Numbered from the stretch's first letter, positions 1 through 7,694 are shown. The stretch is 64,000 bases of DNA from an uncultured Bacteroidales bacterium (GCA_900321715.1 ONXC01000001.1:124001-188000), one strand, 5' to 3'. Program-made: numbers and translations. The notes: generated from the sequence alone by a model not told the origin.

Positions 1-625
1 GGACCTGCCTCATTTCCTCATTGTCAATGTCCCCGCCGCTTTCATAGAGTTTATCCGCACCGCCCTGGATCTGAGCCACTTCATCGGCTAACTGGTGGGT
101 CATGCTGCTGAAGAACGCGCTCTTCAGTTTTTCAATCTCTTTGGTCTTGGCGTAGGTTTCGGCAAGTACTTGCTGGCGTGATTCCTCGCTCTGCGACAGG
201 CTCTTAAGTTGTTCCATATGCGCCGATACCGTCTCCTGCATTTTCACGTAATGGTTCCGAAGGCGTCCTACATCGTCAGTGCGCTTTGTCTCACCGAAGG
301 GCAGGGAGTAATTGCCCTGCGCAATGTCAAGGGTTGTATACGTGAGTTTTCTAAGGGGCTTCATACTGATTCTGGCGATGGCTATGGCACCCGCCGCAAT
401 CAGGATTACGCCCAGGATGATCATTGCAATCGAGATACGGAAACCCGGATCGAACACCTCCAGCGCCTGGTCCATGTTGCCCCCGGTCTCTTCACGGATT
501 ATGAGCCGCGTCCCGATGGTCATTGCAAGAATGGTGGCTACAAGGAGACTACCTACAGAAATAACAGTCTGCAAGCAGATTCTGGAAGATAAGGTTCTGG
601 GCAAGAAGTCCCTAGGTTTAGGCAT
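1..625 (-). CDS. HAMP-domain membrane sensor, probable histidine kinase (C-terminus outside window)
   Basis: Partial gene read leftward off the window edge; 208 residues are visible. The start is the ATG at 625, 29 bases after a TATCTTTG promoter element. Two membrane segments (about residues 17-38 and 64-85) are separated by a very short periplasmic loop, followed by a HAMP linker (about 86-140), a coiled coil, and the segment KLKSAFFSSMTHQL at 167-179. That segment looks like the H-box of a sensor kinase with His177 as phosphoacceptor, but the usual RTPL continuation is replaced by ADEV. This may mean a degenerate kinase or another HAMP-linked output domain. The output domain is not in the window, so the call stays provisional. 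Confidence 0.6.
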   Translation of the reverse strand, partial: MPKPRDFLPRTLSSRICLQTVISVGSLLVATILAMTIGTRLIIREETGGNMDQALEVFDPGFRISIAMIILGVILIAAGAIAIARISMKPLRKLTYTTLDIAQGNYSLPFGETKRTDDVGRLRNHYVKMQETVSAHMEQLKSLSQSEESRQQVLAETYAKTKEIEKLKSAFFSSMTHQLADEVAQIQGGADKLYESGGDIDNEEMRQV

Positions 626-654
626 ATCCGTCCAAATTATGTGGTAACTACGCT

Positions 655-662
655 CAAAGATA
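655..662 (-). promoter_or_regulatory. -7 promoter element for the membrane sensor
   Basis: TATCTTTG on the minus strand, matching the Bacteroidota -7 consensus TAnnTTTG, 29 bases before the ATG at 625. No TTTG -33 element is seen at the usual 19-21 bp spacing. Confidence 0.5.
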
Positions 663-727
663 CAAAAAAACTCTTGAACCGCCAACTTCCTGATTTACTG
701 TATTTCCGTCGCCGCGTCGCTCAACCT

Positions 728-743
728 CTTCTCCCCTGGCGGT
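728..743. repeat. partial extra copy of the transposon terminal repeat
   Basis: The core TCTCCCCTGGCGGT found at 787-800 also occurs here about 57 bp upstream, suggesting an older end or a nested insertion of the same family. It lies in the 320-bp gene-free stretch 626-945, which otherwise holds the left end of the mobile element and two promoters. Confidence 0.55.
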
Positions 744-835
744 TTCTCCCCCATATTGTAATGCCGATGCGGTAGAGCTCAAACTGTTCTCCCCTGGCGG
801 TGGAGCTTAATGTGTTGAAAATCAGGCGCTTGTGA

Positions 836-869
836 AGGTTTCTACCAGAAAAAGTTCTGGTAGAAACCT
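836..869. repeat. subterminal hairpin, left end of RAYT element
   Basis: A perfect 15-bp stem (AGGTTTCTACCAGAA and its complement) closes a 4-base loop AAAG. It lies 30 bp inside the left terminal repeat. HUH transposases usually recognise such hairpins, so this is the likely binding structure. Confidence 0.8.
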
Positions 870-924
870 TTATAATTAACTGTAAACCAATCATTTAACC
901 TCCACCCCGCTCGCGTCGATTTCC

Positions 925-932
925 TATCTTTG
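925..932 (+). promoter_or_regulatory. -7 promoter element for the winged-helix gene
   Basis: TATCTTTG followed after 13 bases by the ATG at 946. It sits immediately downstream of the CCTCCACCCC repeat segment at 899-908, so the repeat end directly abuts the promoter. Confidence 0.5.
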
Positions 933-945
933 CACCGTAAAACAG

Positions 946-1494
946 ATGCCTATGACCTACAACAGCCAGCTGGTCCTTTACTATTTCCTTCGCCTTGCCG
1001 GAAACTGCCTGGAGAGCGCCCCTCAGGATTATTCCTCCATGGCTCAGGAGAGGGAAGCCATGGAGATTGCCCAGTTTGTGCAGGAAGCATCGGCTCTGGA
1101 ACTTACTCCGCCACCGCCGCGCGAGATTATCCGCATCACCCGTGGTATGAAGATCTACTTCGGGCAGGAAGAGCTGAAACTGAGGCCCATGTCAAAGGCC
1201 GTCCTGCTTCTTTTCCTGAGGCATCCGGAGGGTATTGCCCTGAAAGATATCGGCGACCATAAGGAGGAACTCACCCGCCTGTACTCCAGAGTCGCCCGCA
1301 CCGATTCCCCGGATAAGATTGAGAGGAGCGTCGCACGTCTGATAGACATCTTCTCCAACGAGCTAAATGTGAATCTTTCAAGGGTGAACGCCGCTTTATC
1401 GGCCCTTGAAAATGAAGTCCGGCACCAAATTGACGGCCGTGCAGGAGAGAGAAAAAGTTTTAAATTCTTTAAATCCATCGTTGTTTGGGAGTAG
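946..1494 (+). CDS. hypothetical protein with predicted winged-helix C-terminal half
   Basis: 182 residues, not recognised as a named family. The start is the ATG at 946, with a second ATG at 952. The stretch from about residue 75 to 150 (KLRPMSKAVLLLFLRHPEG, then IALKDIGDHKEELTRLY and a helix-rich tail) has the spacing of a winged-helix DNA-binding fold like those at the C-termini of response regulators. There is no signal peptide or membrane segment. It lies between the left terminal repeat and the transposase gene, reading the same way with a 116-base gap, so it may be an accessory or regulatory protein of the element. It could equally be a resident gene that the element happens to bracket. 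Confidence 0.6.
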   Translation: MPMTYNSQLVLYYFLRLAGNCLESAPQDYSSMAQEREAMEIAQFVQEASALELTPPPPREIIRITRGMKIYFGQEELKLRPMSKAVLLLFLRHPEGIALKDIGDHKEELTRLYSRVARTDSPDKIERSVARLIDIFSNELNVNLSRVNAALSALENEVRHQIDGRAGERKSFKFFKSIVVWE

Positions 1495-1610
1495 CTTTCC
1501 ACCCCTGATCCGTTGAAACGTAAAAACTTTCACGCGAAACAACGCTTTCTTTCGAGGGATCCTTGTTTAAAGTGCCTGAAATGCATATTTTGGCCCACAA
1601 AAACAAGTCT

Positions 1611-2525
1611 ATGAAAAGGAAAGTAATCGAGGGTGAAGTTCACCACATTTACCAGAAAACAAGGGGCGGGGTGGTTATCTTCTACTCGCTCAGAGATTAT
1701 CTTGTGTACTTTACAATCTACTGTACTCTGGCCGATAAAATGGACGTCACCGTGCTGGCACTCTGCCCTATGCCGGATCATCTCCACAGCGCCTGCCGGT
1801 TCCAAAGCCAGGACCAGATGGCGAAGTTCGTGCAGTTATATACGCATTGCTTTGCCAGAGAATGGAACAAGTCCCGTGGCAGAAAAGATGCTCTTTTCCA
1901 GAAACGCTTCGGCAGCGCCGTAAAACTTGGGAACAAAACCGTCCGCACCACAATCAATTATAATTACAATAACCCTGTGGAACGGAAGATTACTCAGAAG
2001 GCCGAGGACTATCGCTGGAATTTCCTCAAGTACTTCAGGAGCCGTCATCCCTTCTCAAAGCCGCTGGATGAATCCACCGTATCATCAAAACTCAGGCGGG
2101 CCCTGCGGGATGTCCGTACTCTGCACAAGAGGGGGGAATGGTTGCACTATACCCAGTTGGATTTATGGATGAAAGATCTTAATTCAGATGAGGTGCAGCA
2201 GCTTGCCGATTACATTATCAGTACCTGGAACGTAATAGACTATGTGGGAGCTATCAGTTATTATGGGGATTACGATGCTATGATACGCAGTTTCCACGAC
2301 AACACCGGCAGCGAGTATGATATCCGTGAGGATAAGGACAACTATTCAGATGCCGTTTATGCCGATTGCACCAGGCTTTTGATGGGGCAGAACCTTATCT
2401 CAAGTGTGAGGGAGATTCCCGGCCTGTCATTCTTCAGGAAGATGGATTTCTACAAATTACTGTCGGCAAGAACTGCTGCAAAACCGTCACAACTCAATAA
2501 GTATTTACATTTGGGTGGAATCTAA
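1611..2525 (+). CDS. Y1 (HUH) transposase, RAYT type
   Basis: 304 residues from the ATG at 1611 (MKRKVIEGEVHHIY). ATG 1581 and TTG 1563 are possible earlier in-frame starts. The N-terminal 150 residues form a Transposase_17/IS200-like domain: PMPDHLH at 54-59 supplies the HUH pair His57 and His59, and INYNYNNPV at 115-122 supplies the nucleophilic tyrosine (Tyr117 or Tyr119). Such enzymes nick and rejoin single-stranded DNA next to hairpins. About 150 further residues of unknown function follow, longer than in many RAYTs. The gene ends 2 bp before the right-hand repeat region. Its probable targets are the hairpins at both element ends and the solo copy at 29886-30008. Confidence 0.85.
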   Translation: MKRKVIEGEVHHIYQKTRGGVVIFYSLRDYLVYFTIYCTLADKMDVTVLALCPMPDHLHSACRFQSQDQMAKFVQLYTHCFAREWNKSRGRKDALFQKRFGSAVKLGNKTVRTTINYNYNNPVERKITQKAEDYRWNFLKYFRSRHPFSKPLDESTVSSKLRRALRDVRTLHKRGEWLHYTQLDLWMKDLNSDEVQQLADYIISTWNVIDYVGAISYYGDYDAMIRSFHDNTGSEYDIREDKDNYSDAVYADCTRLLMGQNLISSVREIPGLSFFRKMDFYKLLSARTAAKPSQLNKYLHLGGI

Positions 2526-2544
2526 AGTGTTGATATAGTGGCGT

Positions 2545-2590
2545 TTACAAATGTTTCTACCAGAACTTTTTCTGGGAGAAACACTTGTAA
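2545..2590. repeat. subterminal hairpin, right end of RAYT element
   Basis: An imperfect stem of about 20 bp (TTACAAATGTTTCTACCAGA and its near complement, a few mismatches) with a short T-rich loop, 24 bp inside the right terminal repeat. It shares TTTCTACCAGAA with the left hairpin at 836-869. Confidence 0.75.
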
Positions 2591-2651
2591 TTGCTTGATA
2601 GTGAGCGTGTTGGCCTCCACCGCCAGGGGAGAACCATAAGGGGAGGGGAAA

Positions 2652-2682
2652 CAAAAAACGCAGGCCGATTGCGGTCTGCGTT
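2652..2682 (-). terminator. intrinsic terminator after rpmH
   Basis: On the minus strand ACGCAGACCG-CAAT-CGGCCTGCGT forms a 10-bp stem with one mismatch, followed by six T residues. It lies about 70 bp downstream of the rpmH stop. One strand of the stem contains the abundant GGCCGAT heptamer. Confidence 0.75.
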
Positions 2683-2751
2683 AAGTGATTGCTGTAAGAA
2701 GCGGTAGGGAGGGGCCGGTCCGGACTGAACCCTGCCGGAGCCCCGTGGGTA

Positions 2752-2904
2752 CTACCAGCGGTCTTCGTCAGATACGGAGAGCTTCTTACGTGCGTGGCGG
2801 CGACGGGCGCTCAGTACGCGGCGGCCGTTGGCGGAGGCCATACGGGCGCGGAAGCCGTGCTTGTTCACACGCTTGCGACGGGAAGGCTGAAATGTTCTCT
2901 TCAT
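2752..2904 (-). CDS. rpmH: 50S ribosomal protein L34
   Basis: A 50-residue protein beginning [20 protein letters not shown], a near-canonical L34: the KRTFQPS start, the HGFRARM segment and a strongly basic middle ([14 protein letters not shown]). L34 is a small component of the large ribosomal subunit. The C-terminal tail LSVSDEDRW is a slightly longer acidic extension of the kind seen in Bacteroidota. It has its own strong promoter 37 bases upstream and an intrinsic terminator downstream. The gene follows rsmG in the same direction. Confidence is high because the whole sequence fits. Confidence 0.96.
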   Translation of the reverse strand: MKRTFQPSRRKRVNKHGFRARMASANGRRVLSARRRHARKKLSVSDEDRW

Positions 2905-2940
2905 AATATCTTATTTTTTATATTTTCGCGTAATGGACTG

Positions 2941-2971
2941 CAAAGGTAGTAATTCCTGCGGAAAATACAAA
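2941..2971 (-). promoter_or_regulatory. rpmH promoter with both -33 and -7 elements
   Basis: On the minus strand TTTG (2971-2968), 19 bp, then TACCTTTG (2948-2941). This is the full Bacteroidota sigma-ABfr type arrangement, leaving a leader of about 35 bases before the rpmH ATG. Confidence 0.8.
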
Positions 2972-2973
2972 AT

Positions 2974-3627
2974 TTATTTTTCAATATGTATCACAAGCTT
3001 CCCGTCATAGTAGGAATCCTGCAGCCAGGAGGATACGGGCCAGGTGTGGACGGAGCCGCGGGGGAGGTGGTACCTACCCATAACGGCGGCAATTTCCTCG
3101 GAAACATCCCCGCCTTTGAGGTAGAGGATGCCCTTGTCATAGGAGCCTTTCACCCAGGGATAGAAGTCCGGAAGGGATGCTACTGCACGTGATACAACAT
3201 AGTCAAAACTGCGTCCCAGGGACTCTGCGCGGGCGTTTACAACCTGCACGTTGGACAGCCCTAGAGCGGAAGATACTGCAGAAGCCACAATGGTTTTCTT
3301 CCCCACGGAATCACAAAGGACAAACTCTGCGGAAGGGAAGAGAATTGCAAGCGGAATCCCCGGAAAACCGCCTCCCGTCCCAAGGTCCAGAACGGAAGCG
3401 GAAGAAAACGATTCATAGAGCCCAGGCACTGTAAGAAGGTACCTTGCAATGGAGAGTGAATGCAGCACGTGGTGCTCATAAACGGAGTCAATGTCCTTAC
3501 GGGAAATGACATTGATCTTGGAGTTCCACTCACGATATAGACCATCCAGCGCCTCAAAGCGCTCCCTCTGAGAATCAGTTAGGGAAAAGTCCTTCTGGAC
3601 AAACGATATGAAATCCTGAAAACTCAT
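2974..3627 (-). CDS. rsmG: 16S rRNA (guanine-527-N7)-methyltransferase RsmG
   Basis: 217 residues, the usual RsmG/GidB length. RsmG methylates G527 of 16S rRNA using S-adenosylmethionine. The SAM-binding motif VLDLGTGGGFPGIPLAI lies near residues 78-94, preceded by the family hallmark HVLHSLSI and followed by VVSRAVASLPDFYPW. Its ATG overlaps the end of the upstream sigma-factor gene as ATGA, indicating translational coupling. The last gene before it in the run is polA, so polA, the sigma factor and rsmG probably form one leftward operon. Confidence 0.95.
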   Translation of the reverse strand: MSFQDFISFVQKDFSLTDSQRERFEALDGLYREWNSKINVISRKDIDSVYEHHVLHSLSIARYLLTVPGLYESFSSASVLDLGTGGGFPGIPLAILFPSAEFVLCDSVGKKTIVASAVSSALGLSNVQVVNARAESLGRSFDYVVSRAVASLPDFYPWVKGSYDKGILYLKGGDVSEEIAAVMGRYHLPRGSVHTWPVSSWLQDSYYDGKLVIHIEK

Positions 3628-4193
3628 TCCACTTCCCCCCTAAGCATCATCTGGGCCAGGTGTTGCTTGCCCCGGCGGATTCGTGTGCGGACAGTATTGA
3701 GCTCCAGCCCCAACTCCTGCGCAATCTCCTCATACTCAAGCTCTTCAATCATATACTTTATCATCACGTCCTTGTAAAGGGAAGGAAGCTCATCTATGTA
3801 CTGCATGAGCCGCTGATGAACTTCGTCGTTGATGATCTCTTCCTCCGGTGTGGTATCCGTTAGCTCCGCGCTGGAAGGGTCTCCCTCCGTGGCCTTGTGA
3901 AGGATGCCCTCCTTCTTGTGGTCTTCCCGCTGGATGCTGGAAAGATGGTCCAGCGCCGTACGGGTGGCAATGGTAAGGAGCCATGGCCGGAATTCCCGCG
4001 TCATGTCAAAGGCCGATAAAGCCGAAAACGCCTTCTGGAAGCTCTCCGACACAACGTCGTCTACATCGGCCTTCCATTTGAAATAGCCGCTCACACGGCC
4101 GCGGACGGAACGCTCGTGGATCTGGTACAGTTCACGGTAGGCCATCTGGTCTCCGGCTATTGCCCTCTGTATTAAGTCTTTTTCGTTTTCCAT
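3624..4193 (-). CDS. ECF-type RNA polymerase sigma factor
   Basis: 189 residues from the ATG at 4193 (MENEKDLIQRAIAGD). Sigma-70 region 2 occupies about residues 8-90 (DVDDVVSESFQKAFSAL, REFRPWLLTIATRTALDHL). Region 4 occupies about 130-182, with a helix-turn-helix YEEIAQELGLELNTVRTRIR. Between them is an acidic linker of about 35 residues. No anti-sigma gene is adjacent. Its start codon shares bases with the polA stop (ATGA) and its stop overlaps the rsmG start, so it is translated within the polA-rsmG operon. That is an unusual home for an ECF factor and suggests a constitutive supply. Its regulon is unknown. Confidence 0.9.
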   Translation of the reverse strand: MENEKDLIQRAIAGDQMAYRELYQIHERSVRGRVSGYFKWKADVDDVVSESFQKAFSALSAFDMTREFRPWLLTIATRTALDHLSSIQREDHKKEGILHKATEGDPSSAELTDTTPEEEIINDEVHQRLMQYIDELPSLYKDVMIKYMIEELEYEEIAQELGLELNTVRTRIRRGKQHLAQMMLRGEVE

Positions 4194-6844
4194 CAGTGTG
4201 CCTCCAGCCAGTTGGCGCCGGCCGAACACTCAACCGTGAGCGGCACGGACAGTTTAATAACGTTTTCCATCACCTCCGTGACCATGGCTTTGAGGGCCGG
4301 GACCTCCGAGGGAATGGCATCAAAAAGGAGTTCGTCGTGGATCTGCAGCACCATCCTGGAGCGGAATCCGCCTTCCTTGAGCCGAGCGGCCACGCCTATC
4401 ATCGCAAGCTTTATTATATCGGCCGATGTCCCCTGGATGGGCGCATTCACGGCATTTCTCTCTGCCAGGGCGCGAACGGTGGCGTTACGGGCGTGGATAT
4501 CAGGAAGATACCTGCGCCTGCCGAAAAGCGTTTCCACATATCCGTGCTCCCGCGCGAAGGCGATGGACGAATCTATGAAAATGCGGATGGCCGGGAACGA
4601 CGCGAAATAGTCATCTATGAGGCTCTTTGCAGCGCTGCGGGACAGCCCCAGCCTCTGCGCCAGCCCGAAGGAAGAAATCCCGTACATGATGCCGAAGTTG
4701 GCGGTTTTTGCCTGGCCCCTCTGCTCGCGCGTGACCTGATCTACGGGAATCCCGAAGATCTTTGCAGCAGTGGCGGCGTGAACGTCCTGGCCGTCGCGGA
4801 ATGCCTTGCACAGGTGCTCGTCGCCGCTGAGGTGAGCCATGATCCTGAGTTCAATCTGGGAATAGTCGGCCGATACTATCACTCCGTCCGGAGTCCCCGG
4901 AACAAAGGCCTTGCGTATCTCCTTGCCGCGCTCCGTGCGAACCGGGATGTTCTGGAGGTTGGGGTTTGAACTGGAGAGCCTTCCCGTTGCCGTAAGCGCC
5001 TGATTGAACGTGGTGTGCACTCTGCCATCGGCCTCACTTACATATGACGGGAACGGCTCTATGTACGTGGAAAGGAGCTTCTTGACAGCCCTGAATTCCA
5101 GGATTTCATTAACTATTGGGTGGCGGTCTGCTATCTCGGAGAGCGTTGCCTCATCCGTTGAATACTGCCCCCTGGCGCTCTTTTTGGCCTTGGGGTCCAG
5201 GCGGAGTTTCTCAAAGAGGATGTCTCCAACCTGCTTGGGGGAGGATATGTTGAGGGTGGGGTCTCCCGCCATTTCACGGATGCGGGCTTCCCGCTCCACA
5301 AGTTCCACCCTCAGGGAATCGGCAAAGTGGGAAAGCTGCCTCAGATCCACCTTCACCCCGTCCCTTTCCATCTTTGCAAGTACCTTGGAAAGAGGCTCTT
5401 CCATCTTGTCATAAAAGTCCGGGAGGTCTTTCCGGAGTGCATCGCCAAGGAGCACCATTGCCGCGGCTTCAAGGCTGTGGGAAGGCTCTTCCTCGTCAGG
5501 GATATCGTCAAATAGAGAGCCAGTGGAAACCTTTTCCGGAGCCGCCTCAAAGTCAATTCCAAGGATGGTTTTGGAAAGCTGCGCGGGGTCATGGCTTCTT
5601 TCCGGGTCAATCACATAGTGCATGAGCCGGACGTCATTCCAGTGCCCTTCAAGGCTCATTCCCTCCGCTGCCAGCACATTTGCCGCCTTCTTCAGGTCAT
5701 CGCCGTATTTTTCAATGGAAGGATCTTCAAGAAGTGCTTTCACGGAAGGGCCGATATCTGCGATTGCCGCTATGGCACCGTTGGAAAGTGTGATCTTATG
5801 ACCTGATATGACGATGCCAAGTTTTTTAGGTTTGGCTGCAATGAGTTCCTGTAACGAGCAGTCTTTGATCTCCGGTGTTGCATCCGGAGAGGGGCTTTCC
5901 TCCGCGTTGCTTCGCAACCCTGTCCGGGCAAATGCTCCGGAAAGCCCCTCCCCGGATGCATCATCTTCAGAGACTATATGCCCCTGCAGGAAGCGTTTCA
6001 GTGAACTGAACTCATAGAAATCGAATAACTGGGCAAGCTTTCCCTGAAAGTTTCCGGAGTAGGCCATGTCTTCCAGAGTTACGGGAAGCTCCATATCAGT
6101 CTTGATGGTCACAAGGGCCTTGGAAAGGGCCATATGCGGCCTTGCCTCCTCAAACTGTGCCTGCTGGCGGGGAGTTAGTTCCGACAGATGCTCATAGATG
6201 CTCTCCAGGGTGCCGTATTTTGCAATCAGTTTTGCGGCTCCAACCTCTCCAACGCCGTTTACGCCGGGGACGTTATCGGCAGTATCTCCGCAGATTGCAA
6301 GCATGTCAATCACCTGCGAGGGCTCCTTGATGCCCCATTTCTCGCAGAGCTGCTGCACGCCCACAAGTTCGCTTTCCGATCCCGCCTTCCCGGGCTTAAG
6401 CTGGAAGCAGTGCGGGCCGATAAGCTGCCCGTAATCTTTGTCCGGGGTTACCATGAAAACGTCCAGGGACGGCCCGGCGTTCTGGGTGGCAATTGAGCCA
6501 AGGACGTCATCGGCCTCAAAGCCGGGGATCATCACCACGGGGATATTCATTGCCTGGACAAGCTCCGTGAGGGGCTCCAGGGCGTCTATGATAAGCTGCG
6601 GGGTAGGGGGACGGGTGCCTTTGTAGGCGGGGTACATCTTGCCTCGGAATGTGCCGCCAGGGGGGTCGAAGGCAACGGCCACATGTGTTGGCGCTTCACG
6701 GCCGAACATCTCCAGAAGGTACTTTGTGAACCCGAAGAGGATGGACATATCCTGCCCCTTTGAGTTTATCATGGGCCGGCGGAGGAAGGCGTAGTACATC
6801 TTGAATACCAGCGCGTGCCCGTCTATGAGTAAGAGTTTTGCCAT
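4193..6844 (-). CDS. polA: DNA polymerase I, with an in-frame palindromic insert
   Basis: 883 residues. The start is taken at ATG 6844 (MAKLLLIDGHALVFKMYYAF) because the upstream TTG at 6853 overlaps the promoter element. The N-terminal 290 residues are the 5'-3' flap nuclease, followed by a 3'-5' exonuclease-like domain (about 330-480) lacking the metal-binding Asp/Glu motif (LGIVISGHKITLS), so proofreading is probably absent, as in many PolA. The polymerase domain has motif A (VSADYSQIELRIMAHL), motif B (RGQAKTANFGIMYG) and motif C (LQIHDELLFD). Residues about 295-322 are encoded by an 82-bp near-perfect palindrome at 5879-5960, placed in the linker between the two nuclease-type domains. 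It is the first gene of the polA-sigma-rsmG operon. Confidence 0.96.
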   Translation of the reverse strand: MAKLLLIDGHALVFKMYYAFLRRPMINSKGQDMSILFGFTKYLLEMFGREAPTHVAVAFDPPGGTFRGKMYPAYKGTRPPTPQLIIDALEPLTELVQAMNIPVVMIPGFEADDVLGSIATQNAGPSLDVFMVTPDKDYGQLIGPHCFQLKPGKAGSESELVGVQQLCEKWGIKEPSQVIDMLAICGDTADNVPGVNGVGEVGAAKLIAKYGTLESIYEHLSELTPRQQAQFEEARPHMALSKALVTIKTDMELPVTLEDMAYSGNFQGKLAQLFDFYEFSSLKRFLQGHIVSEDDASGEGLSGAFARTGLRSNAEESPSPDATPEIKDCSLQELIAAKPKKLGIVISGHKITLSNGAIAAIADIGPSVKALLEDPSIEKYGDDLKKAANVLAAEGMSLEGHWNDVRLMHYVIDPERSHDPAQLSKTILGIDFEAAPEKVSTGSLFDDIPDEEEPSHSLEAAAMVLLGDALRKDLPDFYDKMEEPLSKVLAKMERDGVKVDLRQLSHFADSLRVELVEREARIREMAGDPTLNISSPKQVGDILFEKLRLDPKAKKSARGQYSTDEATLSEIADRHPIVNEILEFRAVKKLLSTYIEPFPSYVSEADGRVHTTFNQALTATGRLSSSNPNLQNIPVRTERGKEIRKAFVPGTPDGVIVSADYSQIELRIMAHLSGDEHLCKAFRDGQDVHAATAAKIFGIPVDQVTREQRGQAKTANFGIMYGISSFGLAQRLGLSRSAAKSLIDDYFASFPAIRIFIDSSIAFAREHGYVETLFGRRRYLPDIHARNATVRALAERNAVNAPIQGTSADIIKLAMIGVAARLKEGGFRSRMVLQIHDELLFDAIPSEVPALKAMVTEVMENVIKLSVPLTVECSAGANWLEAH
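5879..5960. repeat. 82-bp palindrome inserted in frame in polA
   Basis: Left arm 5879-5900 (TGCATCCGGAGAGGGGCTTT plus CC) and right arm 5939-5960 are reverse complements at 21 of 22 positions. The 38-bp centre contains a smaller hairpin (GTTGC-TTC-GCAAC). On the coding strand it gives a Ser/Gly/Ala-rich peptide, about SGEGLSGAFARTGLRSNAEE, without stop codons. It resembles the in-frame palindromic elements known from Rickettsia in behaviour, not in sequence. Confidence 0.85.
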
Positions 6845-6850
6845 AGACTC

Positions 6851-6858
6851 CAAAGATA
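6851..6858 (-). promoter_or_regulatory. polA -7 promoter element, near-leaderless
   Basis: TATCTTTG on the minus strand lies only 6 bases before the polA ATG at 6844. With the start site expected about 4-7 bases after this element, the mRNA would begin at or next to the start codon. Confidence 0.6.
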
Positions 6859-6884
6859 CAAATAAAAATGATTAACTTTACGGT

Positions 6885-7643
6885 ATGAGAAAAATTGTTT
6901 TTGCTTTGGCGGCACTTCTTCTGACAGTTCCGGTATCGGCCCAGAAAGTCTGTGCCCACAGGGGCTTCTGGCAGTGTGAGGAGGCCGGCTACGCCCAGAA
7001 CTCCATAGCGTCCCTCCGCCTTGCCCAGGAGGGCGGTTTCTGGGGCAGCGAGTTTGACGTCCACCTTACTGCAGACTCCGTGGTTGTGGTTAATCACGAC
7101 TCCCACTTAAACGGAATCCCCATTCACACAAGTACTTACAGGGAACTTCTGGGAACGCGTCTCCCTAACGGGGAAACTATTCCCACGCTTAATGAGTACC
7201 TTCATCAGGGGGCAAAATCGGCCTGTATGCTAGTGCTGGAAATCAAGCCCCAGGATACGGTAGAGGCCACTCTGACGCTTGCCGCGCAGTGCGTACGTCA
7301 ACTGAAGGCCCACGGCCTTCTGGACCCTGAGCGCGTGATGTTCATCTCTTTCAGTTACGACGCCTGCAAGTGGATTGCCTCCAATCTTCCGGGCTTCCAG
7401 AACCAGTACCTGGAAGGCAATGTAGAGCCCGAAAAGATCAAGGCCGATGGCATCAGCGGCATCGACTACCATTACATCGCCTTCCACAAGCACCCGGACT
7501 GGGTGGCCCGCGCCCACGCCCTTGGCCTCACCGTAAACGTCTGGACGGTGGATGACCCTGAGGAGATGCGCTACCTCCGTGACCTGGGGGTGGATGTCAT
7601 CACCACCAATCAGCCGGATTTAGCCGTGGGGCTAAACGATTGA
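6885..7643 (+). CDS. secreted glycerophosphodiester phosphodiesterase family protein
   Basis: 252 residues with a signal peptide (MRKIVFALAALLLTVPVSAQ). The rest is a GDPD-type TIM barrel. AHRGFWQ gives catalytic His25, EFDVHLTAD gives the metal ligands Glu56 and Asp58, VNHDSH gives His71, and LEIKPQ and GLTVNVWTVDD near the end are typical later strands. Such enzymes cleave glycerophosphodiesters to glycerol-3-phosphate and an alcohol, here in the periplasm. It is transcribed away from polA with only 40 bp between starts, and ends at a strong terminator. Its position next to the carbohydrate locus, which also has an NAGPA-like phosphodiester glycosidase, may be meaningful. Confidence 0.88.
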   Translation: MRKIVFALAALLLTVPVSAQKVCAHRGFWQCEEAGYAQNSIASLRLAQEGGFWGSEFDVHLTADSVVVVNHDSHLNGIPIHTSTYRELLGTRLPNGETIPTLNEYLHQGAKSACMLVLEIKPQDTVEATLTLAAQCVRQLKAHGLLDPERVMFISFSYDACKWIASNLPGFQNQYLEGNVEPEKIKADGISGIDYHYIAFHKHPDWVARAHALGLTVNVWTVDDPEEMRYLRDLGVDVITTNQPDLAVGLND

Positions 7644-7660
7644 TTTATAGCGGATTGCAT

Positions 7661-7694
7661 AAAAGAGGGTGCGGGTTTTTCCGCACCCTCTTTT
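7661..7694. terminator. bidirectional intrinsic terminator
   Basis: AAAAGAGGGTGCGGG and its exact complement flank a short T-rich loop, with T runs on both strands. It lies between the ends of the GDPD gene and the leftward GntR gene and can serve both. Confidence 0.9.

Larger units (their letters stand above)
786..2634. mobile_element. candidate two-gene RAYT-type mobile element with 20-bp terminal inverted repeats
   Basis: The left end at 786-805 reads GTTCTCCCCTGGCGGTGGAG. Its exact reverse complement is at 2615-2634, giving 20-bp perfect terminal inverted repeats 1.85 kb apart. Just inside each end is a long hairpin built on TTCTACCAGAA (836-869 and 2545-2590). The interior carries a predicted winged-helix protein (946-1494) and a Y1/HUH transposase (1611-2525). 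A short copy with the same ends and hairpin design but no genes lies at 29886-30008. RAYT transposases are known to be associated with hairpin repeats of this kind; the claim that the whole 1.85 kb moves as a unit is inference. Confidence 0.65.

Noticed and set aside
2685..2906. Plus-strand 73-codon frame over rpmH
   Set aside because: It is the antisense of the unmistakable L34 gene on the minus strand.
4193..6853. TTG at 6853 as the polA start
   Set aside because: It would lie within the TATCTTTG promoter element. ATG 6844 gives the usual MAKLLLIDG beginning.
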